NCBI RefSeq assembly: GCF_009832865.1
Contig: NZ_CP047130.1
Coordinates: 434,001 to 498,000 of the forward strand
DNA: 64,000 nucleotides
Direction: 5' to 3'
Source of the DNA: Colwellia sp. 20A7
GTDB lineage: Bacteria; Pseudomonadota; Gammaproteobacteria; Enterobacterales; Alteromonadaceae
In this document: piece after piece, positions 19,960 through 28,867 of the stretch
How the letters are laid out: the number at the start of each line of letters is the position of its first letter
Position numbering within the stretch: position 1 is the first letter of the stretch
Program-made: the position numbers and the translations under genes
The notes under the pieces: model-generated
What the model was told of the DNA's origin: nothing
Databases searched by the model: none
What the model saw: only the letters and a program-made list of their open reading frames with translations

Positions 19960-20418
19960 CTAATTATTTTCATCACATGCAGCTGCAGCAATACAAGTAC
20001 CTGTTGTGCTCCAGTCAACAATTCCATTAGCTACAGCACCTGTCATTACATAAGTAAACCCACCTGAAGCTGTAGTCCCAGTACCAGTAACAACAGGTGC
20101 ATCAGCACTACCTGTAATTGCAACAGTGGCAGTGTTATCGGTAGCTGTAGCTGCAGTAATATCGGCTAGAATTCCTTCTGAACCAGGTCCCGAGCAATCA
20201 GGTCTACCTGTTTGAACGCAAACTGTAATTTGTGTAACTCTCGCCCCTACCGCAGTAGTTACTTCTGAAAAACGAGCTTTTTGCGTATATGTTTGATACA
20301 TAGGCAATGCTACTGCTGCTAAAATACCAATAATCGCAACAACGATCATTAATTCAATTAAGGTAAAACCTTTTTGTGCTTTGTTAGTCATATTCTTCAT
20401 TGTGTTTAAGTTTTTCAT
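19960..20418 (-). CDS. pilA: Type IV pilin PilA
   Basis: Major-pilin-like protein. The prepilin peptidase site reads [24 protein letters not shown], with Glu at mature position 5; the hydrophobic N-terminal helix is classic type IVa. The mature part has a short globular domain rich in A, T and G, with two cysteine pairs (CVQTGRPDC and CIAAAAC) that probably form disulfides, one near the C-terminus as in the D-region. The start is uncertain: ATGs at 20433, 20418, 20400 and 20391 are in frame; 20418 is preceded by a GGA, while 20391 would give the most typical 7-residue leader. Reverse-strand order pilA-pilB-pilC-pilD. Confidence 0.92.
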   Translation of the reverse strand: MKNLNTMKNMTNKAQKGFTLIELMIVVAIIGILAAVALPMYQTYTQKARFSEVTTAVGARVTQITVCVQTGRPDCSGPGSEGILADITAATATDNTATVAITGSADAPVVTGTGTTASGGFTYVMTGAVANGIVDWSTTGTCIAAAACDENN

Positions 20419-20433
20419 TGTAATAATTTCCAT

Positions 20434-20868
20434 TAATTTGTATGGGGATTGTATTTAATATGCGACATATTTTTATAAATGTAAAATAATGTTACAACTT
20501 TTTTAGTTTAAATTGAGTATTTAATCTTTTCTTTACTTAGGCGATGAAGTTAATTAACATTAAGGGGGAAAGTTAACAGTATATTAACTTTTTATGAGAG
20601 GTTAACTATCCCACTACATTAGTTAGAAGTTAGTATCATTATTTTCAAATTATAGCCACATAAGCAGTAATAGCAGTTAATAGTGCTAAGAACATTCATT
20701 GAGATAGTTAAAATACTAAAAAATAAGTGCACTCTTTCATAACTATAATTAATTACTAAAAAATCAGCTTTTATATCCCTTACTTTTCATTTAAATTTTT
20801 ACAGATGAGTTTTTATAGCTTAATTAGAGTAACTTTAGCGCTTTATTCGTTATTTTTTTAAAATGCGC
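20434..20868. other. AT-rich intergenic region between divergent pilA and rplM
   Basis: About 435 bases without any supported gene. No sigma54 (GG-N10-GC) promoter for pilA could be made out. Several TTAACTT/AGTTAAC-like short inverted pieces occur at 20550-20620, not convincing as a named element. Confidence 0.5.
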
Positions 20869-20897
20869 GTGATCTTCTTATTAATCTTCTGTATAAT
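20869..20897 (+). promoter_or_regulatory. Probable rplM-rpsI promoter
   Basis: A consensus TATAAT (20892-20897) followed by CCGCGCTCC, a GC-rich discriminator typical of growth-rate-controlled ribosomal promoters. The -35 (GTGATC, 17 bases upstream) is weak. The implied start near 20904 leaves a leader of about 205 bases before rplM. Confidence 0.6.
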
Positions 20898-20903
20898 CCG
20901 CGC

Positions 20904-21108
20904 TCCCTACGTTACAAACTGTCTTTTAAATAGTCTGTTTCTTTAGATTTTGCTTTAATTATATTTAGCTTTATTCTTGGATGTGGGTGGTTTTAAAGGC
21001 GTTAGGCTCGATACTCGAAGGGGTAATTGCGTGGTCTATTATTAACCGGCAAATAAAACATAAGTTTATTTTGTCATTTAAGTAACATTTTTTAATTTGG
21101 GTTTTTTA
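20904..21108 (+). other. Long 5' leader of rplM, candidate L13 autoregulatory RNA
   Basis: The transcribed leader contains a GC-richer core (about 20978-21050, GGATGTGGGTGG ... GGCTCGATACTCGAAGGGG) in an otherwise AT-rich region. Ribosomal-protein operons often carry structured leaders bound by one of their products. I cannot fold it reliably by eye. Confidence 0.35.
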
Positions 21109-21537
21109 ATGAAAACTTTTGTAGCTAAACCAGCAAGCGTACAACGCGAATGGTTCTTAGTGGACGCCGAAGATAAAACTTTAGGTCGTATCGCTACTGA
21201 AATTGCAAGCCGTCTACGCGGTAAGCATAAACCAGAATATACACCTCATGTTGATACTGGCGATTATATCGTTGTTATTAATGCTGAAAAAGTACGTGTA
21301 ACTGGTAACAAAGCGAAAGGTAAAATTTACTATTCGCATACTGAATTCCCTGGTGGTCTTAAGCAAATTAGCTTTGAAAAGCTAATTGAAAAAGCACCAG
21401 AACGTGTTCTTGAATTTGCAGTGAAAGGCATGTTACCTAAAGGTCCTTTAGGTCGTGAAATGTTCCGCAAATTAAAAGTGTATGCAGGCTCTGAGCATTC
21501 GCATACTGCACAACAACCACAACTTTTGGAGCTTTAA
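21109..21537 (+). CDS. rplM: 50S ribosomal protein L13
   Basis: Early-assembly protein of the large ribosomal subunit. The sequence [15 protein letters not shown] and the block [23 protein letters not shown] are nearly identical to E. coli L13; length 142 residues is the same. The ATG at 21109 is chosen because it gives the family N-terminus; an upstream TTG at 21097 would add four unrelated residues. rpsI follows after 3 bases, forming the usual rplM-rpsI operon. Confidence 0.99.
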   Translation: MKTFVAKPASVQREWFLVDAEDKTLGRIATEIASRLRGKHKPEYTPHVDTGDYIVVINAEKVRVTGNKAKGKIYYSHTEFPGGLKQISFEKLIEKAPERVLEFAVKGMLPKGPLGREMFRKLKVYAGSEHSHTAQQPQLLEL

Positions 21538-21540
21538 GCA

Positions 21541-21933
21541 ATGGCTGATAATCAATATTACGGTACTGGTCGTCGCAAGAGCTCAACTGCTCGTGTGTTC
21601 ATGAAAGCTGGTAACGGTGCAATCACAATTAACAAACGTGACATTTCTGAGTATTTCGGACGTGAAACAGCTCGTATGGTTGTTCGTCAACCGTTAGAGT
21701 TAGTTGAAATGTTAGAAAAGTTTGACTTTAACATCTCTGTAGTAGGTGGTGGTATTTCTGGTCAAGCTGGCGCGATTCGTCACGGCATTACTCGTGCATT
21801 AATGGAGTTTGATGAAACTTTACGTGGCGGTTTACGCGCGGCTGGTTTTGTTACTCGTGATGCTCGTAAAGTTGAACGTAAGAAAGTGGGCTTACACAAA
21901 GCACGTAAGAAACCACAATTCTCAAAACGTTAA
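21541..21933 (+). CDS. rpsI: 30S ribosomal protein S9
   Basis: Small-subunit head protein whose C-terminal tail reaches the P-site t[17 protein letters not shown] at the N-terminus and the basic tail ending KKPQFSKR are diagnostic; the terminal Arg-containing tail is complete. 130 residues, as in E. coli. Second gene of the rplM-rpsI operon, followed by a strong terminator. Confidence 0.99.
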   Translation: MADNQYYGTGRRKSSTARVFMKAGNGAITINKRDISEYFGRETARMVVRQPLELVEMLEKFDFNISVVGGGISGQAGAIRHGITRALMEFDETLRGGLRAAGFVTRDARKVERKKVGLHKARKKPQFSKR

Positions 21934-21960
21934 TATTCGTTATATTTATATACCGAATTC

Positions 21961-21988
21961 AAAAAACCGACCTTGTGTCGGTTTTTTT
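21961..21988 (+). terminator. Rho-independent terminator after rpsI
   Basis: Stem AAAACCGAC / GTCGGTTTT with a short CTTGT loop and a run of seven T, 28 bases after the rpsI stop. Confidence 0.93.
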
Positions 21989-22075
21989 ATATCCATTTTT
22001 CGGTAAATTATTTATTTTTGCCCTCGTGAGTTTTGCAGTGTCATCCTCAACTTTATAGCGTTATCCGCAATCCTA

Positions 22076-22102
22076 TCCATCACTCTGAACTTGATTCAGG
22101 AT
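22076..22102. repeat. Dispersed TGAACTTGATTCAGGATC palindrome copy
   Basis: ACTCTGAACTTGATTCAGGATCC belongs to the same dispersed family as the copies at about 15787, 22895 and 27072. It lies at the left edge of the REP array; the stretch 21989-22075 contains only a degenerate GTCATCCT half-copy. Confidence 0.75.
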
Positions 22103-22148
22103 CCCAAGCGTTATAGCGCTGCGTTTAGGTGATCAACGAAATCACGAA

Positions 22149-22893
22149 TTAGGCGAATAAATTCGCCCCAACGGTAATGATATTTAATTCCTTCCTAAGG
22201 CGCTTTTTGTAGGGGCGACTTCAGTCGACTGATCACAATACACGTCAATAACGCTGTAATATGTTATATTCCATTATCAGGCGAATAAATAGTAGGCGAA
22301 TAAATTCGACCCAACGGTAATGATATTTAATTCCTTCCTAAGGCGTTTTTTTGTAGGGGCGACTTCAGTCGCCTGATGGCAATACACGTCAATAACGCTG
22401 TAATATTTTATATCCCATTATTAGTAGGCGTAGTAGGCGAATAAATTCGCCTCTACGGTGATGATAATCAATTCTTTCTTGGGGGGCTGTAGGGGCGACT
22501 TCAGTCGCCGGAACACAATACACGTCAATAACGTTGTAATATGTTATATCCCATTATCAGGCGAATAAATAGTAGACGAATAAATTCGCCCCTACGAATG
22601 CGTTTTTGTAGAGGCGACTTCAGTCGCCGGAACACAATACACGTCAATAACGCTGTAATATTTTATATCCCATTATTAGGCGAATAAATAGTAGGCGAAT
22701 AAATTGGCCTCTACGGTGATGATAATTATTTTTCTTGAGGGGTTGTCTGCAGGGGTGGCTTCAGTCGCCTGAACACAATACACGTCAATAACGCTGTATT
22801 ATGTTATATCCCATTAATTATTAGGTGAATAAATTCGCCCCTACAATGATGATAATCAATTCTTCCTAAGGCGTTTTTTGTAGGGGCGACTGT
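22149..22893. repeat. Array of GTAG-type REP hairpins in alternating orientation
   Basis: About six repetitions of a roughly 120-130-base period between rpsI and petA. Each period has a hairpin GGCGAATAAATTCGCC followed by a CCTAC or variant, a spacer (GGTGATGATAAT... TTCTTCCTAAGGCG), then GTAGGGGCGACTTCAGTCGCC with a hairpin of opposite orientation, then a conserved ACACGTCAATAACGCTG spacer. Hairpin left ends start near 22151, 22274, 22433, 22573, 22690 and 22824; GTAG-side ends near 22209, 22353, 22489, 22608, 22750 and 22880. No open reading frame of note. The remainder to 23192 holds the petA upstream region. Confidence 0.9.
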
Positions 22894-23192
22894 TGTCATC
22901 TTGAACTTGATTCAGGATCTTATTCATTAATACCCCAATCTTTTTAGCGTAAGTTACTTTTTATGATGATCAATATCAAAAAAATTCCATATCTACCACA
23001 CTTTGCTGACTTTTTACCTTGTAAAAAACGGCCTATTTCTTTATGATCATAAAAATTTTTTGTCGATGTACCCCTTGGTATAAACTTGATCAAACAAAAA
23101 TAATGCATGTTGCTCATTCATCCTGAAATAATGTATGGGCAATAAGGCTAATAATAATTGTTTGATAAATCAATATGAATTGGAGAGTGTGA

Positions 23193-23783
23193 ATGAGCAA
23201 TGTGCCTGTAAATAACGGCCGCAGACGCTTCTTAACGGCGGCTACTGCTGTTGTTGGTGGTGCCGGTGTGGTCGGTGTGGCTGTGCCTTTCATTGGTTCT
23301 TGGAATCCAAGTGCTCGCGCGAAAGCTGCGGGTGCTCCAGTAGAAGTCAATGTAGGTAAAATAGAGCCAGGTCAATTAATCCGTGCAGAATGGCGTGGTA
23401 AACCTGTTTATGTCGTTCGACGTACAGAAGAAACCGTAAGCAGTTTAGCAGAGCATGATGACCAACTACGTGATCCTAATTCTGAGGAAGCACAACAGCC
23501 AAGTTATGCCACTAATGCTTATCGTTCTATCAAACCTGAATTTTTAGTTGCTTTAGGGGTATGTACTCATTTAGGTTGTGCTCCAACTTATCATGGCGGC
23601 GATTATGAACAGTTTGTTGACGGCGTAAAAGATGGCTTCTTCTGCCCATGTCATGGTAGTAAATTTGATATGGCTGGTCGTGTATTTCAAGGGGTTCCTG
23701 CACCATTAAACTTAATGGTTCCTGAGCATTCATTTACCAGTGAAGACACTTTATTAATTGGTGTTAGTGAAGGAGAGGCATAA
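23193..23783 (+). CDS. petA: Ubiquinol-cytochrome c reductase, Rieske iron-sulfur subunit
   Basis: [2Fe-2S] subunit of the cytochrome bc1 complex, moving electrons from ubiquinol to cytochrome c1. A Tat-type N-terminus (NNGRRRFLTAAT) with a hydrophobic anchor precedes the Rieske domain; the cluster ligands are in CTHLGC (residues 124-129) and CPCHGS (151-156). 196 residues is standard. A GGAGAG ribosome binding site precedes the ATG. The stop overlaps the petB start by one base, so the three subunits form one operon. Confidence 0.98.
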   Translation: MSNVPVNNGRRRFLTAATAVVGGAGVVGVAVPFIGSWNPSARAKAAGAPVEVNVGKIEPGQLIRAEWRGKPVYVVRRTEETVSSLAEHDDQLRDPNSEEAQQPSYATNAYRSIKPEFLVALGVCTHLGCAPTYHGGDYEQFVDGVKDGFFCPCHGSKFDMAGRVFQGVPAPLNLMVPEHSFTSEDTLLIGVSEGEA

Positions 23784-25048
23784 TGTTAACTAATTTTATG
23801 GCTTGGATTGATAAACGATTGCCAGTGACTGATGCTTGGAATAAGCATGTTGCACAATACCCAGCGCCGAAAAACTTCAACTTTTGGTACTTTTTTGGCT
23901 CACTAGCCATGCTAGTACTCGTAAACCAAATCTTAACAGGTGTATGGTTAACTATGAGCTACGAACCGTCAGGTGACGGTGCTTTTGCTAGTGTTGAATA
24001 CATTATGCGTGATGTTGACTACGGTTGGTTGTTACGTTACATGCACTCTACTGGTGCGTCAGCATTCTTTATTGTGGTTTATTTACACATGATGCGTGGC
24101 CTAATGTACGGTTCGTATCAAAAACCACGTGAATTGCTATGGATCTTCGGTATGTTGATCTTCTTAGTATTAATGGCTGAAGCATTTATGGGTTACTTAT
24201 TACCTTGGGGTAATATGTCGTATTGGGGAGCTCAGGTTATTATTTCGCTCTTTGGTGCTATTCCTGTTATAGGTGATGATTTAACACTATGGATTCGTGG
24301 TGATTATGTTATTTCTGGTGCTACTTTAAACCGTTTCTTCGCTTTACATGTTATCGCGATGCCATTGGTATTAGTTATTTTAGTGTTTTTACACATTCTT
24401 GCTTTACATGAAGTAGGTTCAAACAACCCTGAAGGTACTGATGTTAAAAAACCTAAAGGTAGTATGAAACCTGAAGAACTAAGTAAATTTAAGTTCCATA
24501 AGCAATATACAGATAAATACGATATTGTTGATGCGATACCTTTCCACCCGTACTACTCAGTTAAAGATATTATGGGCGTTGCAGGTTTCTTAATTTTATT
24601 CTGTTGGGTAATGTTTTTTGCGCCAGAAGGCGGCGGTTACTTTATGGAAGCGCCAAACTTCGAACCTGCTAATGGTTTGAAAACACCTGAGCATATCGCT
24701 CCGGTTTGGTATTTTGGTCCTTTCTATACTATTTTACGTGTTATTCCAGACAAGCTATTAGGCGCAGTTGGTATGTTCTCTGCCATTATTGTGTTATTCC
24801 TTGTACCTTGGTTTGACCGTGGTGTAGTGAAGTCAGTTAAATATCGTTCTAAATGGCATTTAATTAACTTAATTCAGTTCTCTATATGTTTTATTATTTT
24901 AGGTATATTAGGTACTTTACCAGCAACACCTATCGCTAACTTAATTGGTACAATTACTACCTTTGGTTATTTCGGGTTCTTCGTTGCACTTTGGTTCTAC
25001 TCTAAAAATGAAAAATGTAAGCCAGTACCAGAGAGGGTTTCAGACTAA
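23783..25048 (+). CDS. petB: Cytochrome b subunit of the bc1 complex
   Basis: Eight-helix membrane subunit holding hemes bL and bH and both quinone sites. The heme-ligand histidines occur in MHSTGASAFFIVVYLHMMRG (helix B) and in HVIAMP ... FLHILALHEVGSNNP (helix D). The Qo-site sequence around PYYSVKD (a variant of the usual PEWY loop region) is replaced in part by HPYYSVKDI near the centre, typical of the C-terminal domain start. 421 residues. It overlaps petA and petC by single bases. Confidence 0.97.
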   Translation: MLTNFMAWIDKRLPVTDAWNKHVAQYPAPKNFNFWYFFGSLAMLVLVNQILTGVWLTMSYEPSGDGAFASVEYIMRDVDYGWLLRYMHSTGASAFFIVVYLHMMRGLMYGSYQKPRELLWIFGMLIFLVLMAEAFMGYLLPWGNMSYWGAQVIISLFGAIPVIGDDLTLWIRGDYVISGATLNRFFALHVIAMPLVLVILVFLHILALHEVGSNNPEGTDVKKPKGSMKPEELSKFKFHKQYTDKYDIVDAIPFHPYYSVKDIMGVAGFLILFCWVMFFAPEGGGYFMEAPNFEPANGLKTPEHIAPVWYFGPFYTILRVIPDKLLGAVGMFSAIIVLFLVPWFDRGVVKSVKYRSKWHLINLIQFSICFIILGILGTLPATPIANLIGTITTFGYFGFFVALWFYSKNEKCKPVPERVSD

Positions 25049-25746
25049 TGAAAAAATTACTTTTAATTTTATGTGCACTTGTTCCATTATTTGCCACTGC
25101 GGCAGGTCCAAGTTTACAACTAGATAAAGCTAATAATGATTTAACAGATAAAGAATCATTAAAAAATGGCTTTAAAACGTATATTAATTATTGTTTAGGT
25201 TGTCACCAGTTAGGGTATCAACGTTATAACCGCACCTTTACCGATTTAGGTATTGATAATGCGGATGGTGTTGAAAACTATATGTATACAGGTGAAAAAC
25301 CTGGTGATCATATCACCAACACTATGCCTAAAAAAGAAGCTGCTAGTTGGTTTGGTACTGCGCCACCTGACTTAACGCTTGAAGCACGTTTACGTAGCCC
25401 GGATTGGATATATACTTATTTACGCTCTTTTTATATGGATGATAGCCGTCCATTTGGCGTAAATAACAAAGTATTTAAAGATGTTGGTATGCCGCATGTG
25501 CTACAAGGTTTACAAGGTGTTAGCTCAATTGATGAACATGGACATATGACACCTGCGATGGGTGGTAGTTTAACAACAGAAGAGTATGATGTTGTTGTTC
25601 GTGATTTAACTAACTTTTTAGAATACGTTGGTGAGCCAAGTAAATTAGAGCGTAAAAGCTTAGGCTACAAAGTGCTAATTTTCTTGTTTGTCTTCTTTAT
25701 TATTGCTTATTTCCTTAAGAGAGAATACTGGAAAGACATACATTAA
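25048..25746 (+). CDS. petC: Cytochrome c1
   Basis: Heme-c subunit of the bc1 complex that passes electrons to soluble cytochrome c. A cleavable signal peptide (first 18 or so residues ending ATAAG) is followed by the heme-binding CLGCH (about residues 49-53) and a C-terminal anchor (YKVLIFLFVFFIIAYFL) with a short cytoplasmic tail. 232 residues, in the normal range for the short gammaproteobacterial form. Last gene of petABC, followed by a terminator. Confidence 0.97.
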   Translation: MKKLLLILCALVPLFATAAGPSLQLDKANNDLTDKESLKNGFKTYINYCLGCHQLGYQRYNRTFTDLGIDNADGVENYMYTGEKPGDHITNTMPKKEAASWFGTAPPDLTLEARLRSPDWIYTYLRSFYMDDSRPFGVNNKVFKDVGMPHVLQGLQGVSSIDEHGHMTPAMGGSLTTEEYDVVVRDLTNFLEYVGEPSKLERKSLGYKVLIFLFVFFIIAYFLKREYWKDIH

Positions 25747-25801
25747 TATGTAGACGGTTAACTTGAAGAAAGTAATTAGGCTTACTTTAAGGTGATATTA
25801 T

Positions 25802-25847
25802 AGCGCGACGGGTTTCCACGTACGGAAACTTCATCGCGCTTTTGTTT
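25802..25847 (+). terminator. Terminator between petC and sspA
   Basis: Outer stem AGCGCGA / TCGCGCT with an inner GTTTCC / GGAAAC stem, followed by TTTTGTTTT. It ends 20 bases before the sspA start, so sspAB needs its own promoter within or before this hairpin, or receives read-through. Confidence 0.8.
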
Positions 25848-25867
25848 TATAAAGAATAGGAGGCCCT

Positions 25868-26512
25868 ATGGCCGTAGCAGCAAATAAACGTTCAGTAATG
25901 ACGTTATTCTCGCATGCTGATGATATGTATAGTCATCAAACACGTATAGTATTAGCAGAAAAAGGTGTCGGTGTTGATATTAATTATGTTGATTTGGCAA
26001 ACTTACCAGAAGATTTAATTGATTTAAATCCATACGGAACAGTGCCAACATTGATTGATCGTGAATTAGCCCTTTATGAAGCTAAAATTATTATTGAATA
26101 TTTAGATGAGCGTTTTCCTCATCCACCATTAATGCCTGTTTACCCAGTATCACGTGGCCGTAGTCGCTTAATGATGCACCGCATTGAACATGACTGGTAT
26201 AGCTTAGCAAAAATCATTTTAACTGGTAGTGCAGACAAAGCACAAAAAGCGCGTCAAGAGTTAAAAGAAAGCTTGTTGAGTGTTGCACCAATTTTAAACG
26301 AAGCACCTTACTTTATGAGTGAAGAGTACAGCTTAGTTGATTGTTATTTAGCACCACTATTATGGCGTTTACCCGCTTTTGGTATCGAGCTTGAAGGTCT
26401 TGATGGTTCAAAAGAACTAAAAACTTACATGCTACGTTTGTTTGAACGTGAATCATTTCAGGCTTCATTAACTGAAGATGAACGTGAATTACGTTTTGGT
26501 CACCCTGCTTAA
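25868..26512 (+). CDS. sspA: Stringent starvation protein A
   Basis: Glutathione-S-transferase-fold protein that binds RNA polymerase and helps expression of stationary-phase and acid-resistance genes in E. coli. The TLFSHADDMYSHQTRIVLAEKGV opening and the SspA surface motif NPYGTVPTLIDRELALYEA are both present. 214 residues (E. coli 212). An AGGAGG ribosome binding site lies just before the ATG. sspB follows at once. Confidence 0.97.
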   Translation: MAVAANKRSVMTLFSHADDMYSHQTRIVLAEKGVGVDINYVDLANLPEDLIDLNPYGTVPTLIDRELALYEAKIIIEYLDERFPHPPLMPVYPVSRGRSRLMMHRIEHDWYSLAKIILTGSADKAQKARQELKESLLSVAPILNEAPYFMSEEYSLVDCYLAPLLWRLPAFGIELEGLDGSKELKTYMLRLFERESFQASLTEDERELRFGHPA

Positions 26513-26513
26513 T

Positions 26514-27008
26514 ATGGTTGACACGACTTCTATAAAAATGACTTCTAATAAGCCTTACTTAGTTGGGGCTTTTTATGACTGGATTTCAGATAACGATTTA
26601 ACCCCTTACATTGTAGTAGACGTAAGTGTGTACGGTGTTTTAGTGCCTATGTCTTATGTTAATGATGGTCAAATTGTACTGAACATTGCATCATCTGCTG
26701 TTGGCAGTATTGCTATGGGTGAAAGTGCTATTGAGTTTAGCGCTCGTTTTGGCGGAAAACTCGAACATATGACCGTACCTTATGGCGCAATTTCTGCTAT
26801 ATACGCGAAAGAAAATGGCGCTGGTACTTCATTTGCAATAGAACATCCAAGTGATGATGAGATTAATGCTCAAGATGGTTTGATTACTGATGAGACTGAA
26901 ACTAAGCCTAAAAATAAGCCGAGTTTGAGTAGTGTTTCGTCTGGTGATAAAACAGCAGAATTGAAAAAGTCGTCAAAAAGTAAAGCTAGTTTAAAAGTTA
27001 TTAAGTAA
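26514..27008 (+). CDS. sspB: ClpXP specificity adaptor SspB
   Basis: Adaptor that binds the ssrA tag and delivers stalled-ribosome products to ClpXP. The substrate-binding domain (KPYLVGAFYDWISDNDLTPYIVVD ... NIASSAVG) covers about residues 10-115, followed by an acidic linker and a C-terminal ClpX-binding tail ending SLKVIK, matching the E. coli LRVVK end. The ATG at 26514 is one base after the sspA stop; an ATG at 26538 is an alternative and the one at 26478 would lie inside sspA. Confidence 0.95.
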   Translation: MVDTTSIKMTSNKPYLVGAFYDWISDNDLTPYIVVDVSVYGVLVPMSYVNDGQIVLNIASSAVGSIAMGESAIEFSARFGGKLEHMTVPYGAISAIYAKENGAGTSFAIEHPSDDEINAQDGLITDETETKPKNKPSLSSVSSGDKTAELKKSSKSKASLKVIK

Positions 27009-27021
27009 AGAATAAAAATAG

Positions 27022-27106
27022 GCCCGTCATTCCATCGTTTCTTCTATGGAATCTTGATATTACATGTTTAATTATTGAGAACCTGAATCAAGCTCAGGTT
27101 GACGAG
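27022..27106. repeat. Paired REP-like palindromes after sspB
   Basis: GTCATTCCAT ... ATGGAAT forms one hairpin (27028-27052) and CCTGAATCAAGCTCAGG (27082-27098) a second in the opposite orientation, ending TTGACGAG. The second is the reverse complement of the CCTGAACTTGATTCAGG family at 15792. The 247-base gap holds no gene otherwise. Confidence 0.75.
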
Positions 27107-27255
27107 GCTTAGCTCTAGTGAAAGCTAAGCGCTAATGAATAAATTGTGTGGCTTACAGAGTAGAAAATACTTCAAAATTGGTTATTTAGTCGTAGTCATA
27201 TAGTTATTAATAATCAGATTATCAATAACTAAGTGTGTAGCAATAAAACTATTGG

Positions 27256-27852
27256 CTAAATATATTCAAACGCTTTAAATACTTTATTAACACCGCCAAT
27301 GTTACGAGTAATATTAACAGCTGCATCAGCCTCTTTCTTTGATACTATCCCCATTAAGAAAACTTCTGCATTTTCTGTGATAACTTTAATGTTCTTACCG
27401 TTAACGCTACTGTCAGAAAATAAAGCGGTTTTTACTTTTGATGTTAACCAAATATCATTTGTTTGCGTAGTTACCGAGGTAATGCTGCCAATACGAATTT
27501 GATTATGCACACGCACAACACCTTCAACTTCGTTAATGATTTTGATTGCTTGGTCTTTAAGATAAGTGGTTGGCGCTTGGCCAATAATTAATACTGAGCC
27601 GTTAACACTTGTAAGATGTAAATTTGTATTGTCGCTTAAGGCTTTATTTTTAGCTATGCGATTATAAGCATCCACTTGAATAGTTTGATCATCAATTTGA
27701 TTACCTATGCTACGGCGATCCGTTGCCATGCTTGCACCCGCTGTAATAGCGACCACAGTGACAGCAGCACACCCTTGTAAAATACTTAATAGGATAAGTA
27801 CGCTAGCAATTTTTGCCGGTTGATTTTTTGTGATTTTAGATAAAATAGCCAT
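27256..27852 (-). CDS. dolP: BON-domain outer-membrane lipoprotein DolP
   Basis: Lipoprotein with a signal peptide ending in the lipobox LQGC (Cys at about 28) and two BON domains (about residues 60-130 and 135-198). DolP (YraP) supports outer-membrane integrity and associates with the divisome and BAM in E. coli. The ATG at 27852 is given; a TTG at 27858 lies 6 bases after a GGAG and may be the real start. It follows diaA almost directly, the same lpoA-yraN-diaA-dolP order as in E. coli. Confidence 0.93.
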   Translation of the reverse strand: MAILSKITKNQPAKIASVLILLSILQGCAAVTVVAITAGASMATDRRSIGNQIDDQTIQVDAYNRIAKNKALSDNTNLHLTSVNGSVLIIGQAPTTYLKDQAIKIINEVEGVVRVHNQIRIGSITSVTTQTNDIWLTSKVKTALFSDSSVNGKNIKVITENAEVFLMGIVSKKEADAAVNITRNIGGVNKVFKAFEYI

Positions 27853-27858
27853 GGTCAA

Positions 27859-28482
<624 letters not shown>

Positions 28483-28492
28483 TTAAACACGA

Positions 28493-28867
28493 CTAAAAAG
28501 CATTCTTCAGCCAAGTAACTTGTGGTTGATTAATATCACCTTCTAAGGCAACAACGTCAAACCTACAAGGGGTATTATATTCATTTAAGTTGGCTTTATG
28601 CAGAAAAAATGCAACACAATGTTTAATTTTTTGTTGTTTTGACTGGGAAACGGCCGAAATAGCACCGCCATAATAGTTGTTTTTACGATATTTTACTTCA
28701 ACAAAGACGAGTGTATCACCATCTTTCATAATAAGATCTATTTCTCCCTGTCGGGAGTGAACGTTTTTATCTATAAAAAGCAAACCTTGTTGGATTAAAT
28801 ACTGTTGAGCAAATGCTTCTGTTGCTTTGCCCTTACTTTGACTTGTTGGCGCTTTATTCCATGCCAA
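28493..28867 (-). CDS. yraN: YraN family endonuclease-like protein (UPF0102)
   Basis: 124-residue member of the UPF0102/YraN family, restriction-endonuclease-like fold with unknown biological role. The nuclease-like core GEIDLIMKDGDTLVFVEVKYR (E..D...ExK pattern, about residues 41-62) is intact. Its start overlaps the 3' end of lpoA by 14 bases, as in many relatives. Confidence 0.93.
   Translation of the reverse strand: MAWNKAPTSQSKGKATEAFAQQYLIQQGLLFIDKNVHSRQGEIDLIMKDGDTLVFVEVKYRKNNYYGGAISAVSQSKQQKIKHCVAFFLHKANLNEYNTPCRFDVVALEGDINQPQVTWLKNAF

Noticed and set aside
20434..20560. Sigma54 promoter for pilA
   Set aside because: No GG-N10-GC pair could be found upstream of any pilA start on the minus strand.
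22149..22893. CRISPR array
   Set aside because: Repeats are palindromic in alternating orientation with conserved spacers and no cas genes; it is a REP array.
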